A stretch of 52,000 nucleotides of DNA from Bacteroidales bacterium Phil12 (GTDB taxonomy: Bacteria > Bacteroidota > Bacteroidia > Bacteroidales > P3), in the NCBI GenBank assembly GCA_002633275.1, contig NWBO01000053.1, positions 1-52,000 of the forward strand, written 5' to 3'. Positions 33,982-43,003 of the stretch are shown piece after piece; position 1 is the stretch's first letter, and the number at the start of each line of letters is the position of its first letter. A model generated the notes under the pieces. That model was not told the origin of the DNA, did no database searches, and saw nothing but the letters and a program-made list of their open reading frames with translations. Made by a program: the position numbers and the translations under genes.

Positions 33982-36900
33982 ATGGCAAATATTTTATCGT
34001 TACTGTTCGGTAACAAATCACAACGCGACTTGAAAGAGGTTAAGCCCATATTGGATAAATGCCTTAAAGCATACGATACGGTGAAAAATCTCTCCAACGA
34101 CGAGTTAAGACAAAAGACCATAGAGTTCAAAAATCTTATCCGCCAAAGTGTGGAAGAGGAAGAACAGCAAAAACGTCAAATCAAAGAGAAATTGGACACC
34201 GATTTCGATATGTCGGTTGATGACAAACAAAGATATTACGAAAAGATTGAGGATTTAGACAAGAAAATCTACGCCACAACTCAGGATATATTGAACAAAA
34301 TCCTACCTGAGGCTTTCGCCGTTGTCAAAGAGACAGCCAAACGTTTCTTCGATAACGAAGAGGTTGAAGTTACGGCTACCGACTTTGATAGAAAACTGGC
34401 AACGACAAAGGACGCTATCCGAATCGAGGGCGACAAAGCCTATTACAAAAACTCTTGGATGGCTGGGGGAAGTATGATTCATTGGGATATGGTTCATTAC
34501 GATGTTCAGTTGATAGGCGGAACAATTCTTCATCAAGGTAAAATCGCCGAAATGGCAACGGGTGAAGGAAAAACCCTTGTGGCTACTCTTCCTATATATT
34601 TGAACGCATTGCCGGGTAAAGGAGTTCATGTTGTTACGGTCAATGATTATCTTGCAAAACGAGACTCCGAATGGATGGGACGTCTGTTTGAGTTCCACGG
34701 TCTTAGCGTCGATTGTATAGACAAACACGAACCAGGTGGCGAAAGCCGTCGTAATGCTTACAACTGCGACATTACTTATGGAACGAATAACGAGTTCGGT
34801 TTTGACTACCTAAGAGACAATATGTGCAGCAATGTCAATGAAATAGTTCAACGTGAGCATAACTACGCCATTGTCGATGAAGTAGATAGCGTTTTGATTG
34901 ACGATGCCCGTACTCCACTTATCATTTCGGGACCTACTCCAAAAGGCGAAGACCAGGAGTTTGAGCGTTTCTGCCCTATAATCGAGAAACTTTACAATGT
35001 TCAGCGTAATCTTGTAACCCAAGTTATTGCCGATGCGAGAAAGACCCTTGAACAGGCTGCTTCTACTCACGATTCCAAGATTGAAGCCGAAGGCGGCAAA
35101 CTTCTTCTTAGAGCTCATCACGGCTTGCCAAAGAATAAAGCATTGATAAAACTTTTGTCCGAACCAGGTATGAAGTCTCTTATGCTTAAAACCGAGAACT
35201 TCTATATGCAGGATCAAAGTCGTGAGATGCACATAGTTGATGACGACCTTTACTTTGTTATCCAAGAGCAACACAACACCATCGAACTAACCGAAAAAGG
35301 TATGGATTATCTTGCCAAACTTGGTGAAGACCCTAAATTCTACCAATTGCCGGACGTTGGAACGCTACTTGCCGATTTAGACAAAGAACCTATAAGTCCT
35401 GAACAGAAAGCCCAAAAGAAAGACGAGATAATGCAAAACTTCGCCGTTCAAAGCGATAGAGTTCATACTATTAACCAGTTGTTAAAAGCCTATGCTTTGT
35501 TTGAAAACAATGTCGAGTATGTAGTTATCAACAATGAGGTTAAAATCGTTGATGAACAGACAGGTCGTATAATGGAGGGCAGACGTTATTCAGACGGATT
35601 GCACCAAGCCATTGAGGCGAAGGAAAAGGTAAAGGTTCAAGCTGCAACCCAGACATACGCTACCATTACTCTGCAAAACTATTTCCGTATGTACAAGAAA
35701 CTTGCGGGTATGACCGGTACAGCAGAGACCGAAGCTGGCGAGTTTTGGAATATCTACAAGTTGGACGTTGTTACCATTCCTACCAATCGTCCTGTTATCC
35801 GTCTTGACCATGAGGATCTTATATATAAGACCAAACGTGAGAAATTCGCTGCCGTTATCCAAGAGGTTGAGAATTTACGCAACCAAAATCGTCCTGTATT
35901 GATTGGTACTGTTGATGTTGAAACGAGTGAGTTACTCTCTAAGATGCTTAAACTTCGCCGTATTCCACACCAGGTTCTTAATGCAAAACTTCACCAAAAG
36001 GAAGCCGAGATTGTGGCTTTGGCAGGTAAGCCTGGTGCTGTTACCATTGCAACCAATATGGCTGGACGTGGAACGGATATTAAGTTAGGCGAAGGTGTCA
36101 AAGAGGCAGGCGGTCTTGCAATCATAGGCACAGAAAGACACGAATCCCGTCGTGTGGATAGGCAGTTGCGTGGCCGTGCAGGTCGTCAAGGAGACCCGGG
36201 TTCTTCACAGTTCTTTGTCTCTTTGGAGGATAAACTTATGCGTTTGTTCGGCTCGGAACGTATGATAAAGATGATGGATCGTCTTGGTATTCAAGAGGGA
36301 GAGGTTATCCAACACCCTATGATGACCAAATCTATCGAAAGGGCTCAAAAGCGTGTGGAAGAAAATAATTTCGGTGTCCGTAAGCATCTTTTGGAATATG
36401 ACGATGTGATGAACAATCAAAGAAGTGTGATTTACACCAAGCGCCGTAATGCTTTGTATGGCGATAAACTTGCGATAGATATTTCGGATATGATGTACGA
36501 TTGCATCTCTGTTATGGTGGATAACAATGACGATTACAATATGTTAAAATCTCAGTTTATCCGCACCTGCGGTTTTGATTTTCCTATGGACGAACAGACT
36601 TTCAACCACACCAAGCATTCGGAATTAAAGGATAAGCTATTCGACAATGTTTATGTCTATTACAAAGACCGTATGGATAAGATTGCTTTTCTTGCGTTTC
36701 CGTTTGTCAAGAACTTAGTTGAGAGCAATGCCACACGTTACGAGAATGTCGCTTTTCCAATTACGGACGGCATTCGTACTTTGAACACTGTTGCTCCCAT
36801 CAAGAAGTCTTACGAAACTAACGGCAAAGAGATTGCTTTAAGTGTTGAAAAGTCTATAACCTTACAAATCATCGACAATGCTTGGAAAGAGCATCTGCGT

Positions 36901-37281
36901 AACCTTGACGACTTGCGTCAGAATGTTCAGAATGCTTCTTATGAGCAGAAAGACCCTCTTGTCGTTTATAAGATAGAGAGTTTTGATTTGTTTGAACGAA
37001 TGCTTATTGACATTAACAAGGATATAACTTCATTCCTTTGTCGGGCTGCGTTGCCTATACCGGAAGAGACTATGCGTCAGAGCCAAGATGTTCAAACGGA
37101 CAACCGTGGTATAATGACATCAAGACAACAGGTTCAGCGTCCTCAGATGAATACCAACACACCGCAAAGCGAAGAGAAGAGACAACCTATTCATGTTGAG
37201 AAAAAAATTGGTCGTAACGACCCTTGCCCATGTGGTAGTGGCAAAAAATACAAAAACTGCTGCGGCAGAAATTCCGAATAA
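33982..37281 (+). CDS. secA: Preprotein translocase ATPase SecA
   Basis: This 1099-residue motor ATPase drives protein export through SecYEG. The Walker A region is MATGEGKTLVATLP, the DEAD-like box is IVDEVDSVLIDDARTPLIISGP, and helicase motif VI lies in RQLRGRAGRQGDPGSSQF. The C-terminal zinc motif is C-P-C-G-S-G-K-K-Y-K-N-C-C at the very end. The ~1100-residue length with a large insertion between residues ~340 and 480 is usual in Bacteroidota. It is placed directly behind the ligase gene with no promoter seen between. A terminator follows. Confidence 0.97.
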   Translation: MANILSLLFGNKSQRDLKEVKPILDKCLKAYDTVKNLSNDELRQKTIEFKNLIRQSVEEEEQQKRQIKEKLDTDFDMSVDDKQRYYEKIEDLDKKIYATTQDILNKILPEAFAVVKETAKRFFDNEEVEVTATDFDRKLATTKDAIRIEGDKAYYKNSWMAGGSMIHWDMVHYDVQLIGGTILHQGKIAEMATGEGKTLVATLPIYLNALPGKGVHVVTVNDYLAKRDSEWMGRLFEFHGLSVDCIDKHEPGGESRRNAYNCDITYGTNNEFGFDYLRDNMCSNVNEIVQREHNYAIVDEVDSVLIDDARTPLIISGPTPKGEDQEFERFCPIIEKLYNVQRNLVTQVIADARKTLEQAASTHDSKIEAEGGKLLLRAHHGLPKNKALIKLLSEPGMKSLMLKTENFYMQDQSREMHIVDDDLYFVIQEQHNTIELTEKGMDYLAKLGEDPKFYQLPDVGTLLADLDKEPISPEQKAQKKDEIMQNFAVQSDRVHTINQLLKAYALFENNVEYVVINNEVKIVDEQTGRIMEGRRYSDGLHQAIEAKEKVKVQAATQTYATITLQNYFRMYKKLAGMTGTAETEAGEFWNIYKLDVVTIPTNRPVIRLDHEDLIYKTKREKFAAVIQEVENLRNQNRPVLIGTVDVETSELLSKMLKLRRIPHQVLNAKLHQKEAEIVALAGKPGAVTIATNMAGRGTDIKLGEGVKEAGGLAIIGTERHESRRVDRQLRGRAGRQGDPGSSQFFVSLEDKLMRLFGSERMIKMMDRLGIQEGEVIQHPMMTKSIERAQKRVEENNFGVRKHLLEYDDVMNNQRSVIYTKRRNALYGDKLAIDISDMMYDCISVMVDNNDDYNMLKSQFIRTCGFDFPMDEQTFNHTKHSELKDKLFDNVYVYYKDRMDKIAFLAFPFVKNLVESNATRYENVAFPITDGIRTLNTVAPIKKSYETNGKEIALSVEKSITLQIIDNAWKEHLRNLDDLRQNVQNASYEQKDPLVVYKIESFDLFERMLIDINKDITSFLCRAALPIPEETMRQSQDVQTDNRGIMTSRQQVQRPQMNTNTPQSEEKRQPIHVEKKIGRNDPCPCGSGKKYKNCCGRNSE

Positions 37282-37448
37282 AATAGCAAATACGAAGCAA
37301 CATATTTGCCGAATAATTTTGTTCCGATACAATAAACAGAAATATCTGACGTTATTGCACATGTATTTAGACGGCGCTATATAGGGTATTGAAGCAATAA
37401 TTCAACAAAATGTGTAACGTTGTTAAATAATGTTTATTGATTTTGTGT

Positions 37449-37483
37449 GTGCGACGAACTTACGTTTGTCGCACTTTTCTTTT
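37449..37483 (+). terminator. Terminator of secA
   Basis: GTGCGACGAAC and GTTTGTCGCAC form an 11-bp stem with one G-T pair and a four-base loop, followed by TTTTCTTTT. It lies about 170 bases past the secA stop. Confidence 0.8.
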
Positions 37484-37637
37484 GGTTGTTTGTAGTGCTT
37501 TGGCAATGACTATTGAGTAGTTCATTGGTTGTTTTTTTTTATTGGTAGAATTCTCATTTTGATGTTGGTGGTTGTATTATTTTATTGATATTCTTTTATT
37601 TGAGCTGTATGCGAGTTATTTACTTTGTGATAAAAGA

Positions 37638-37663
37638 AAAACTCCCTACGAAAGTAGGGAGCC
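37638..37663 (-). terminator. Minus-strand hairpin terminator with no recognised gene upstream
   Basis: On the minus strand CTCCCTAC and GTAGGGAG pair around a three-to-four base loop, followed by TTTTTCTTTT. It faces the inverted-repeat segment at 37673-37885, so it could end a short transcript coming from that segment. Confidence 0.6.
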
Positions 37664-37672
37664 AATTATAAA

Positions 37673-37885
37673 TTAACGTGAGTTCGACGAATTTAATTAT
37701 TGGAAATAAGTGAATTATAAATCTTTCCCTTGAATGTAAGGATAATTCTTTAAGTTTTTTTAGCATCTGAACAAAACGTAGGAGACATTAATTGTACAAA
37801 TTCATAGACATCATTAATACTATGAGTGTTATAAACATTTAATACTCTGATAATCTTTTGATTAAATTCGTCGAGCTCCCGTTAA
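37673..37885. repeat. Pair of 25-bp inverted repeats enclosing 163 bp
   Basis: Left repeat 37673-37697 and right repeat 37861-37885 match 23 of 25 in inverted orientation. Both, read inward, contain CGTGAGTTCGACGAATTTAA or the close variant CGGGAGCTCGACGAATTTAA. The minus strand between them has a 43-codon open stretch with protein-like content (ELDEFNQKIIRVLNVYN...EFVQLMSPTF) and no clear start. The remainder of the gap 37282-38293 holds only the two terminators and the lepA promoter. Confidence 0.7.
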
Positions 37886-38281
37886 ATTAAATATCAATAA
37901 AAATGACAAACAATACAAAATCGCTTATTTTTATGCAATTTTACAATGTTTTATTCATTCTGCCAAAAGTTTTTTCATTATTTTTTCTTTTTTGACACCT
38001 TTTACAAAGACTTTTTTGTTAATACTTTTCTATTGCATAACTTTTATACTATCCACTCTCATCGGTCCGAAAGAACAATTAAGACCCTTATCCTGAAAGT
38101 AACCGAAAAAGCCATTATCAAATGTAAAAACAATAATCGTAATATTTTAAATAGATAATTTTAACACATAACATCTTCATAGCAAACAAATTTTCCAAAT
38201 AAATGTTTGATTGCAATAAATATTCAAAATATCTACAAACGAAAATAAAGGAATAAATAAGCATAAAACAAAAAAAATCTT

Positions 38282-38289
38282 TAACTTTG
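38282..38289 (+). promoter_or_regulatory. -7 box (TAACTTTG) of lepA
   Basis: TAACTTTG ends four bases before the lepA ATG. With the usual 4-7 base distance from box to first transcribed base, the mRNA would be leaderless. Confidence 0.6.
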
Positions 38290-38293
38290 CAGA

Positions 38294-40081
38294 ATGAAAA
38301 ATATAAGGAATTTTTGCATTATAGCCCATATAGACCACGGCAAAAGTACGATAGCCGACAGATTACTTGAATTTACCAAATCGGTGCCAAGCCGCGAAAT
38401 GGAAAACCAAGTCCTTGACAATATGGACCTTGAAAGAGAAAGAGGTATAACCATAAAGTCCCACGCAATCCAAATGGACTATATTCACAATGACCAACAT
38501 TTTTACTTAAACCTTATCGACACTCCCGGACATGTGGATTTTTCCTACGAAGTGTCTCGCTCCATCGCCGCTTGCGAAGGTGCATTGCTTATCGTTGATG
38601 CAACACAAGGCATTCAAGCCCAAACCATAAGCAACCTCTACCAAGCCGTGGATAACGACCTTGTAATCATTCCCATACTTAATAAAATAGACCTTCAAAA
38701 CGCTATGGTCGAAGAAATGTCCGACCAAGTCATGGACCTGACAGGTTGCGACAAAGAAGACATAATCCTCGCCAGCGGAAAAACAGGTCAGGGTGTAGAA
38801 GAAATCTTGAATGCTATCGTCGAGCGTATTCCTCAGCCGAAAGGCGATCAAACAAAAGAATTGCAAGCCCTTATATTCGATTCAATATTTAACCCTTATC
38901 GCGGTGTGATTTCTTATTTCCGTATCATCAACGGCACATTGAACCAAGGCGATAAGATAAAGTTTATGGCAACCAATAAAGAGTACAACGCCGAAGAAAT
39001 AGGAGTTTTGAAATACACCTTAGAGCCTTGCAAACGCCTGGCTGCAGGAGATGTGGGATATATCATTTCGTCGATAAAAACAAGCAGCGAAGTCAAAGTC
39101 GGAGACACCATAACACATTTGGAAAACCCTTGCAAAGAAGCCATCAAAGGTTTTCAAGACGTAAAACCCATGGTTTTTGCAGGCGTTTATCCACAAGATG
39201 CAAAAGACTATGAGGAACTGCGTTCAAGTATAGAAAAACTGCAATTGAACGATGCCTCATTGACTTTCTTACCCGAGAGTTCGTTGGCCTTGGGCTTCGG
39301 TTTCCGTTGCGGATTTTTGGGTCTGTTGCACATGGAGATTATTCAAGAACGTTTGGAAAGGGAATTCGGCATAGATGTCATAGCAACCGTTCCCAACGTA
39401 AATTACAAGATATACACCACTAAGGGCGAATGCCTTGAAGTCTATAACCCGAGCGGACTGCCCGACCCTTCGCATATAGAACATATCGAAGAACCGTATA
39501 TAATCGCATCCATAATAACCAAAACAGACTATATCGGAGCGATTATGAAACTGTGTATAGACAAGCGCGGAATATTGAAAAACCAGACATATCTCACAAC
39601 CGACAGAGCCGAAATAATCTTTGAGATGCCTCTAAGCGAAGTCGTCTTTGATTTCTATGACAAACTTAAATCCATATCCAAAGGCTACGCTTCGTTCGAT
39701 TATCATCAGTCGGATTACAAACCGTCGAAACTTGTCAAATTGGAGATACTTCTTAACGGTGAGCCCGTCGATGCCCTTTCGACGCTTATCTATGCCGACA
39801 ACGCCTACGCTTTCGGCCGTCGAATGTGCGAGAAACTTAAAGAACTTATCCCTCGCCAACAGTTCGACATAGCCATTCAAGCCGCCATCGGCAGCAAGAT
39901 TATCGCTCGCGAGACCGTCAAAGCAGTCCGAAAAGACGTTACCGCCAAATGTTATGGAGGCGATATAACACGTAAACGAAAACTTCTTGAAAAACAAAAA
40001 GAAGGCAAGAAACGTATGCGTCAGGTGGGTAATGTGGAAGTGCCGCAAAGTGCCTTTCTCGCCGTGCTTAAATTAGACTAA
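38294..40081 (+). CDS. lepA: Elongation factor 4 (LepA, ribosome-associated GTPase)
   Basis: This 595-residue translational GTPase has G1 [10 protein letters not shown]3 DTPGHVDF and G4 NKIDL. It also has the LepA-specific C-terminal domain, including [42 protein letters not shown]. It acts on stalled or mistranslocated ribosomes. The length equals the family norm. The start is fixed by the first residues [19 protein letters not shown] and lies four bases past a promoter box. Confidence 0.97.
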   Translation: MKNIRNFCIIAHIDHGKSTIADRLLEFTKSVPSREMENQVLDNMDLERERGITIKSHAIQMDYIHNDQHFYLNLIDTPGHVDFSYEVSRSIAACEGALLIVDATQGIQAQTISNLYQAVDNDLVIIPILNKIDLQNAMVEEMSDQVMDLTGCDKEDIILASGKTGQGVEEILNAIVERIPQPKGDQTKELQALIFDSIFNPYRGVISYFRIINGTLNQGDKIKFMATNKEYNAEEIGVLKYTLEPCKRLAAGDVGYIISSIKTSSEVKVGDTITHLENPCKEAIKGFQDVKPMVFAGVYPQDAKDYEELRSSIEKLQLNDASLTFLPESSLALGFGFRCGFLGLLHMEIIQERLEREFGIDVIATVPNVNYKIYTTKGECLEVYNPSGLPDPSHIEHIEEPYIIASIITKTDYIGAIMKLCIDKRGILKNQTYLTTDRAEIIFEMPLSEVVFDFYDKLKSISKGYASFDYHQSDYKPSKLVKLEILLNGEPVDALSTLIYADNAYAFGRRMCEKLKELIPRQQFDIAIQAAIGSKIIARETVKAVRKDVTAKCYGGDITRKRKLLEKQKEGKKRMRQVGNVEVPQSAFLAVLKLD

Positions 40082-40115
40082 ACGTAAAACAATAAAAAAT
40101 AAAACAGTTATAAAG

Positions 40116-40658
40116 ATGGAAACAGTAGCATTTATATTGATTGCAGTGATATTTATTGTCGCTGAGATAGTTTTGGGTTACTATATGTTACACCAAACCA
40201 AGGAATTCGTAACCAATGAGCAGAAGAAAACGCTTTTGGAGATACAAAAAATATCCGAAGCCGAGACACGTAAAGTGGTAACACCCATACAACTGCAATC
40301 CTACGAACGATTGGTGTTGTTCCTTGAAAGAATGAAGCCAGACAACCTTGTCCTTCGTTGCTATGAACCCGATATGAGCACCCGCCTGCTTCGTGATGTG
40401 ATGATAAAAAACATCCGCGACGAGTATGAACACAACCTTTCACAGCAACTCTACATCTCTTCGCAAGCATGGGCATATATCAAAAACGCCAAAGAAGAGA
40501 TAATAAACATACTTAACTCCTTAACTCCAAAAGACTCCGAAAACATAACCCCAACAGCCTACGCAGGCCTTATATTTGAAAAAATGACAGGCTCACAATC
40601 CCAAATAGAAATCGCCCAAGAATTTTTGAAAAAAGAAATCCAACAGCGTTTTAAGTAA
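40116..40658 (+). CDS. Conserved membrane-anchored protein of unknown function
   Basis: This 180-residue protein has one N-terminal membrane helix (VAFILIAVIFIVAEIVLGYYML) and a soluble, mostly helical and charged rest (FVTNEQKKTLLEIQKISEAETRKVVTPIQLQSYERLVLFLERM). Proteins with this layout are widespread in Bacteroidota, but I know no function. It lies 35 bases after lepA and may be co-transcribed with it. Confidence 0.75.
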   Translation: METVAFILIAVIFIVAEIVLGYYMLHQTKEFVTNEQKKTLLEIQKISEAETRKVVTPIQLQSYERLVLFLERMKPDNLVLRCYEPDMSTRLLRDVMIKNIRDEYEHNLSQQLYISSQAWAYIKNAKEEIINILNSLTPKDSENITPTAYAGLIFEKMTGSQSQIEIAQEFLKKEIQQRFK

Positions 40659-40780
40659 CGGTGCGAGCCGCACAGGCAAATAACGCATAGCGACGTGGGT
40701 GGCTAAAAAGGGTTAAAAAAATTAAAGCGACGTAAAATTTAGGCGATGCCATAAAGAGTAAAGATAGGTTAAACAAAGTA

Positions 40781-41335
40781 ATGAAAGACTTGGCCGAATA
40801 TTTGGAAGAAGTAATAAAAAACAGCATAGAGGCCGGCTCCGATGAAATCAACATCACGGTGCGGTACAGCGATGAGAAAAATGTTTTTCGCTTTGTCGTT
40901 GAGGACAACGGCTGCGGAATGGATAAAACACTGCTTAAAGCTGCCACCGACAAAGGTATATCCACCAAAGCCATAGGTCATAAAGGCGAAGGATTATATA
41001 AGTTGAAAACGCTTGTAGAGAGTTGTGAGGGAATATTCGTTCTATCCTCACACCCCAATAAATATACTCGCTTGGAATGGACAATCAATGCCGATAAAAC
41101 CCCCATACCTCTGGGCGACTTGGCCGACATTATCGCCAAAACAATTTTCAAAAACCCGAACATCGACATCCATTTTATGTATGCCACCAAACACTCGACA
41201 TTCGTCTTTTTCTTACCCGCCATGGCGTATATGTACAAGTTGGAAAAGATGAGTACGCTGTCAGACTTGCGAAAACTTAAAAAAGTCCTTAAATCCAATA
41301 TATTATATTCTAACAAACCAACAAATAGAGAGTAA
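40781..41335 (+). CDS. GHKL-type ATP-binding protein
   Basis: This 184-residue protein has a histidine-kinase-like ATPase fold without a kinase dimerisation domain. The N box is EYLEEVIKNSIEAGSDEI, G1 is VVEDNGCGMD and G2 is GHKGEGLYKLK. A second part reads IPLGDLADIIAKTIFKNPNIDIHF, which I associate with a stand-alone ATPase often found near [FeFe]-hydrogenase or NADH-dehydrogenase-like genes in anaerobes. No such genes lie here, so the partner is unknown. The gap before it (40659-40780) shows nothing. Confidence 0.75.
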   Translation: MKDLAEYLEEVIKNSIEAGSDEINITVRYSDEKNVFRFVVEDNGCGMDKTLLKAATDKGISTKAIGHKGEGLYKLKTLVESCEGIFVLSSHPNKYTRLEWTINADKTPIPLGDLADIIAKTIFKNPNIDIHFMYATKHSTFVFFLPAMAYMYKLEKMSTLSDLRKLKKVLKSNILYSNKPTNRE

Positions 41336-41459
41336 ATTTTTATTAAAGCCGCATTCTCCACCCCGCCAAAAGTTTAATTAAAAATTCGCTTAACGATAAG
41401 AGTAAAAATTTAAGGACAATGTTTTATATAAAAATTCTTTGCATTTATAAAAATTTCAC

Positions 41460-41467
41460 TATCTTTG
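41460..41467 (+). promoter_or_regulatory. -7 box (TATCTTTG) of the envC-like gene
   Basis: A perfect TAnnTTTG box lies about 100 bases upstream of the envC-like start. Confidence 0.55.
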
Positions 41468-41568
41468 CCGCTTGAATATGATTTGCTTAGCCGCATGAAA
41501 ACAAGCGAGAACTAAAACGTCGAAAGACTAAAAAAAAACACTCAAAAACATAAGAAAACTAATTGAAA

Positions 41569-42846
41569 GTGAAAGGTTTAAGATACATATTGATATTTCT
41601 TGTCGCAGCGATAATATTGAGTTGTACAAACGTTCAGGCTCAAAATCGTCAGAAATTGGAGAACGAGAAAATCAAACTCGAAAAAGAGATTGCATCGATG
41701 AATGCCATTTTGAAAGAGACAAAGAAGAAAAACAAGATGTCTGCGTCGGAGTTACAGATAATCAAAAAGAAAGTGGCTCAACGTCAAAAACTTGTAAGCA
41801 ATATATCATCGCAAATAAATATATTGGACGATCAGATAAAGACCGCTCAACAGTCTATCGGAGAAGAATACAAAAACCTTGAAATACTAAAACAGAACTA
41901 CGCCCAAATGCTCCGTTATGCCCAACGAAACCGAACGGCAACAGACAAATTGATATTTATTTTTTCGGCAAAAGATTATCACGAAGCTTATCAGAGATAT
42001 ATGTTTTTCAAGAACTTCGCTAAGATGCAACGCCAACAAATGGCTCTTATTTCAAAAAAAACTTCCGAACTGACAACGATGTCAAACGAACTTTTGAACC
42101 AAAAGAAATCGCAAGACAAACTGCTTCGTCAAGAGAAAGCCCACACGGCAACACTCGAAAAAGAAAAACTGCAAAAAGAAAGAGCGGTCAAAGATATTCA
42201 AAGCCGTCAAAAACAACTTACTCAACAAATTAAACAAGCCGAAAACAAGAAAAAGAAACTTACTCAACAGATAAACGCCGCTATCAATGCCGAAGTTAAA
42301 AAACAGCAGCAATTGGCAGCGAAAAACAAGGCTTCAAACAATAAATCGTCCAACACCGCCAAATCCGACAACAAAAAATCCACAACCGCCAAAGAGCCGA
42401 CGACAATGCTTGCCACCGCTCACGATGTGGAACTTAACAAGGGATTTATCGGCAACAAAGGAAAACTGCCGTGGCCTGTGGATAAAGGTGTAATAGTTAG
42501 CAGTTTCGGTGTTCATGAACACCCGGATATCAAGGGTACAACAATCAAAAATGACGGTATAGATATACGCACCACCAAGGGTTCTGCCGTCAAAAGTGTC
42601 TATGATGGAGAAGTACGTTCGGTTTGGAAAGGCCCTAACGGAAAAAACGTTGTCCTTATCCTGCACGGCGAATATTTTACGATTTACACAAATTTGGAGT
42701 CCGTCTCAGTTTCCAAAGGCACTAAAGTGTCTATGGGACAACGTATAGGAACAGTAGCCACCAACGAAAACGGACAAAGCGAGATAAACTTCCAAGTACG
42801 TAAAGGCTCAACCCCTCAAAATCCCGTGCTTTGGCTTCGCAGATAA
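41569..42846 (+). CDS. EnvC-like murein hydrolase activator (coiled coil + degenerate LytM/M23)
   Basis: This ~425-residue secreted protein has a signal peptide ending near VQAQ, then a long coiled coil (~25-255) rich in Lys/Glu/Gln, a Ser/Thr/Lys linker (~255-285) and a C-terminal M23 domain (~300-427). The zinc ligands of active LytM peptidases are missing. The usual H-x-x-x-D is NDGID, and the usual H-x-H is INF. It therefore most likely activates an amidase during cell separation rather than cutting peptidoglycan itself. The start is not ATG: GTG at 41569 or TTG at 41563 are both in frame. Confidence 0.85.
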   Translation: MKGLRYILIFLVAAIILSCTNVQAQNRQKLENEKIKLEKEIASMNAILKETKKKNKMSASELQIIKKKVAQRQKLVSNISSQINILDDQIKTAQQSIGEEYKNLEILKQNYAQMLRYAQRNRTATDKLIFIFSAKDYHEAYQRYMFFKNFAKMQRQQMALISKKTSELTTMSNELLNQKKSQDKLLRQEKAHTATLEKEKLQKERAVKDIQSRQKQLTQQIKQAENKKKKLTQQINAAINAEVKKQQQLAAKNKASNNKSSNTAKSDNKKSTTAKEPTTMLATAHDVELNKGFIGNKGKLPWPVDKGVIVSSFGVHEHPDIKGTTIKNDGIDIRTTKGSAVKSVYDGEVRSVWKGPNGKNVVLILHGEYFTIYTNLESVSVSKGTKVSMGQRIGTVATNENGQSEINFQVRKGSTPQNPVLWLRR

Positions 42847-42897
42847 TTGGCACAAAAAGGTAATTTGAAAAAAAGCAAAGATATCAAAAGAGAAACA

Positions 42898-42906
42898 GGG
42901 GGGGGG
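42898..42906 (+). repeat. G9 homopolymer tract upstream of dsbD
   Basis: Nine G lie in the 157-base gap between the envC-like gene and dsbD, 97 bases before the dsbD ATG. No promoter box is clear nearby. Confidence 0.85.
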
Positions 42907-43003
42907 CAAAAAAGAGTAAGGTAGAAAGAAAAAGAGGATAATAAAACGTGTTTGGTGTAAAGATATAAAAACAAAATAGAAACAATAAAATAATATAAAA
43001 AAG

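Noticed and set aside
37946-38158. 70-codon plus-strand open frame between secA and lepA
   Set aside because: Its composition is dominated by Phe, Tyr, Asn and Lys as expected from AT-rich spacer. There is no promoter box or start signal and I see no family.
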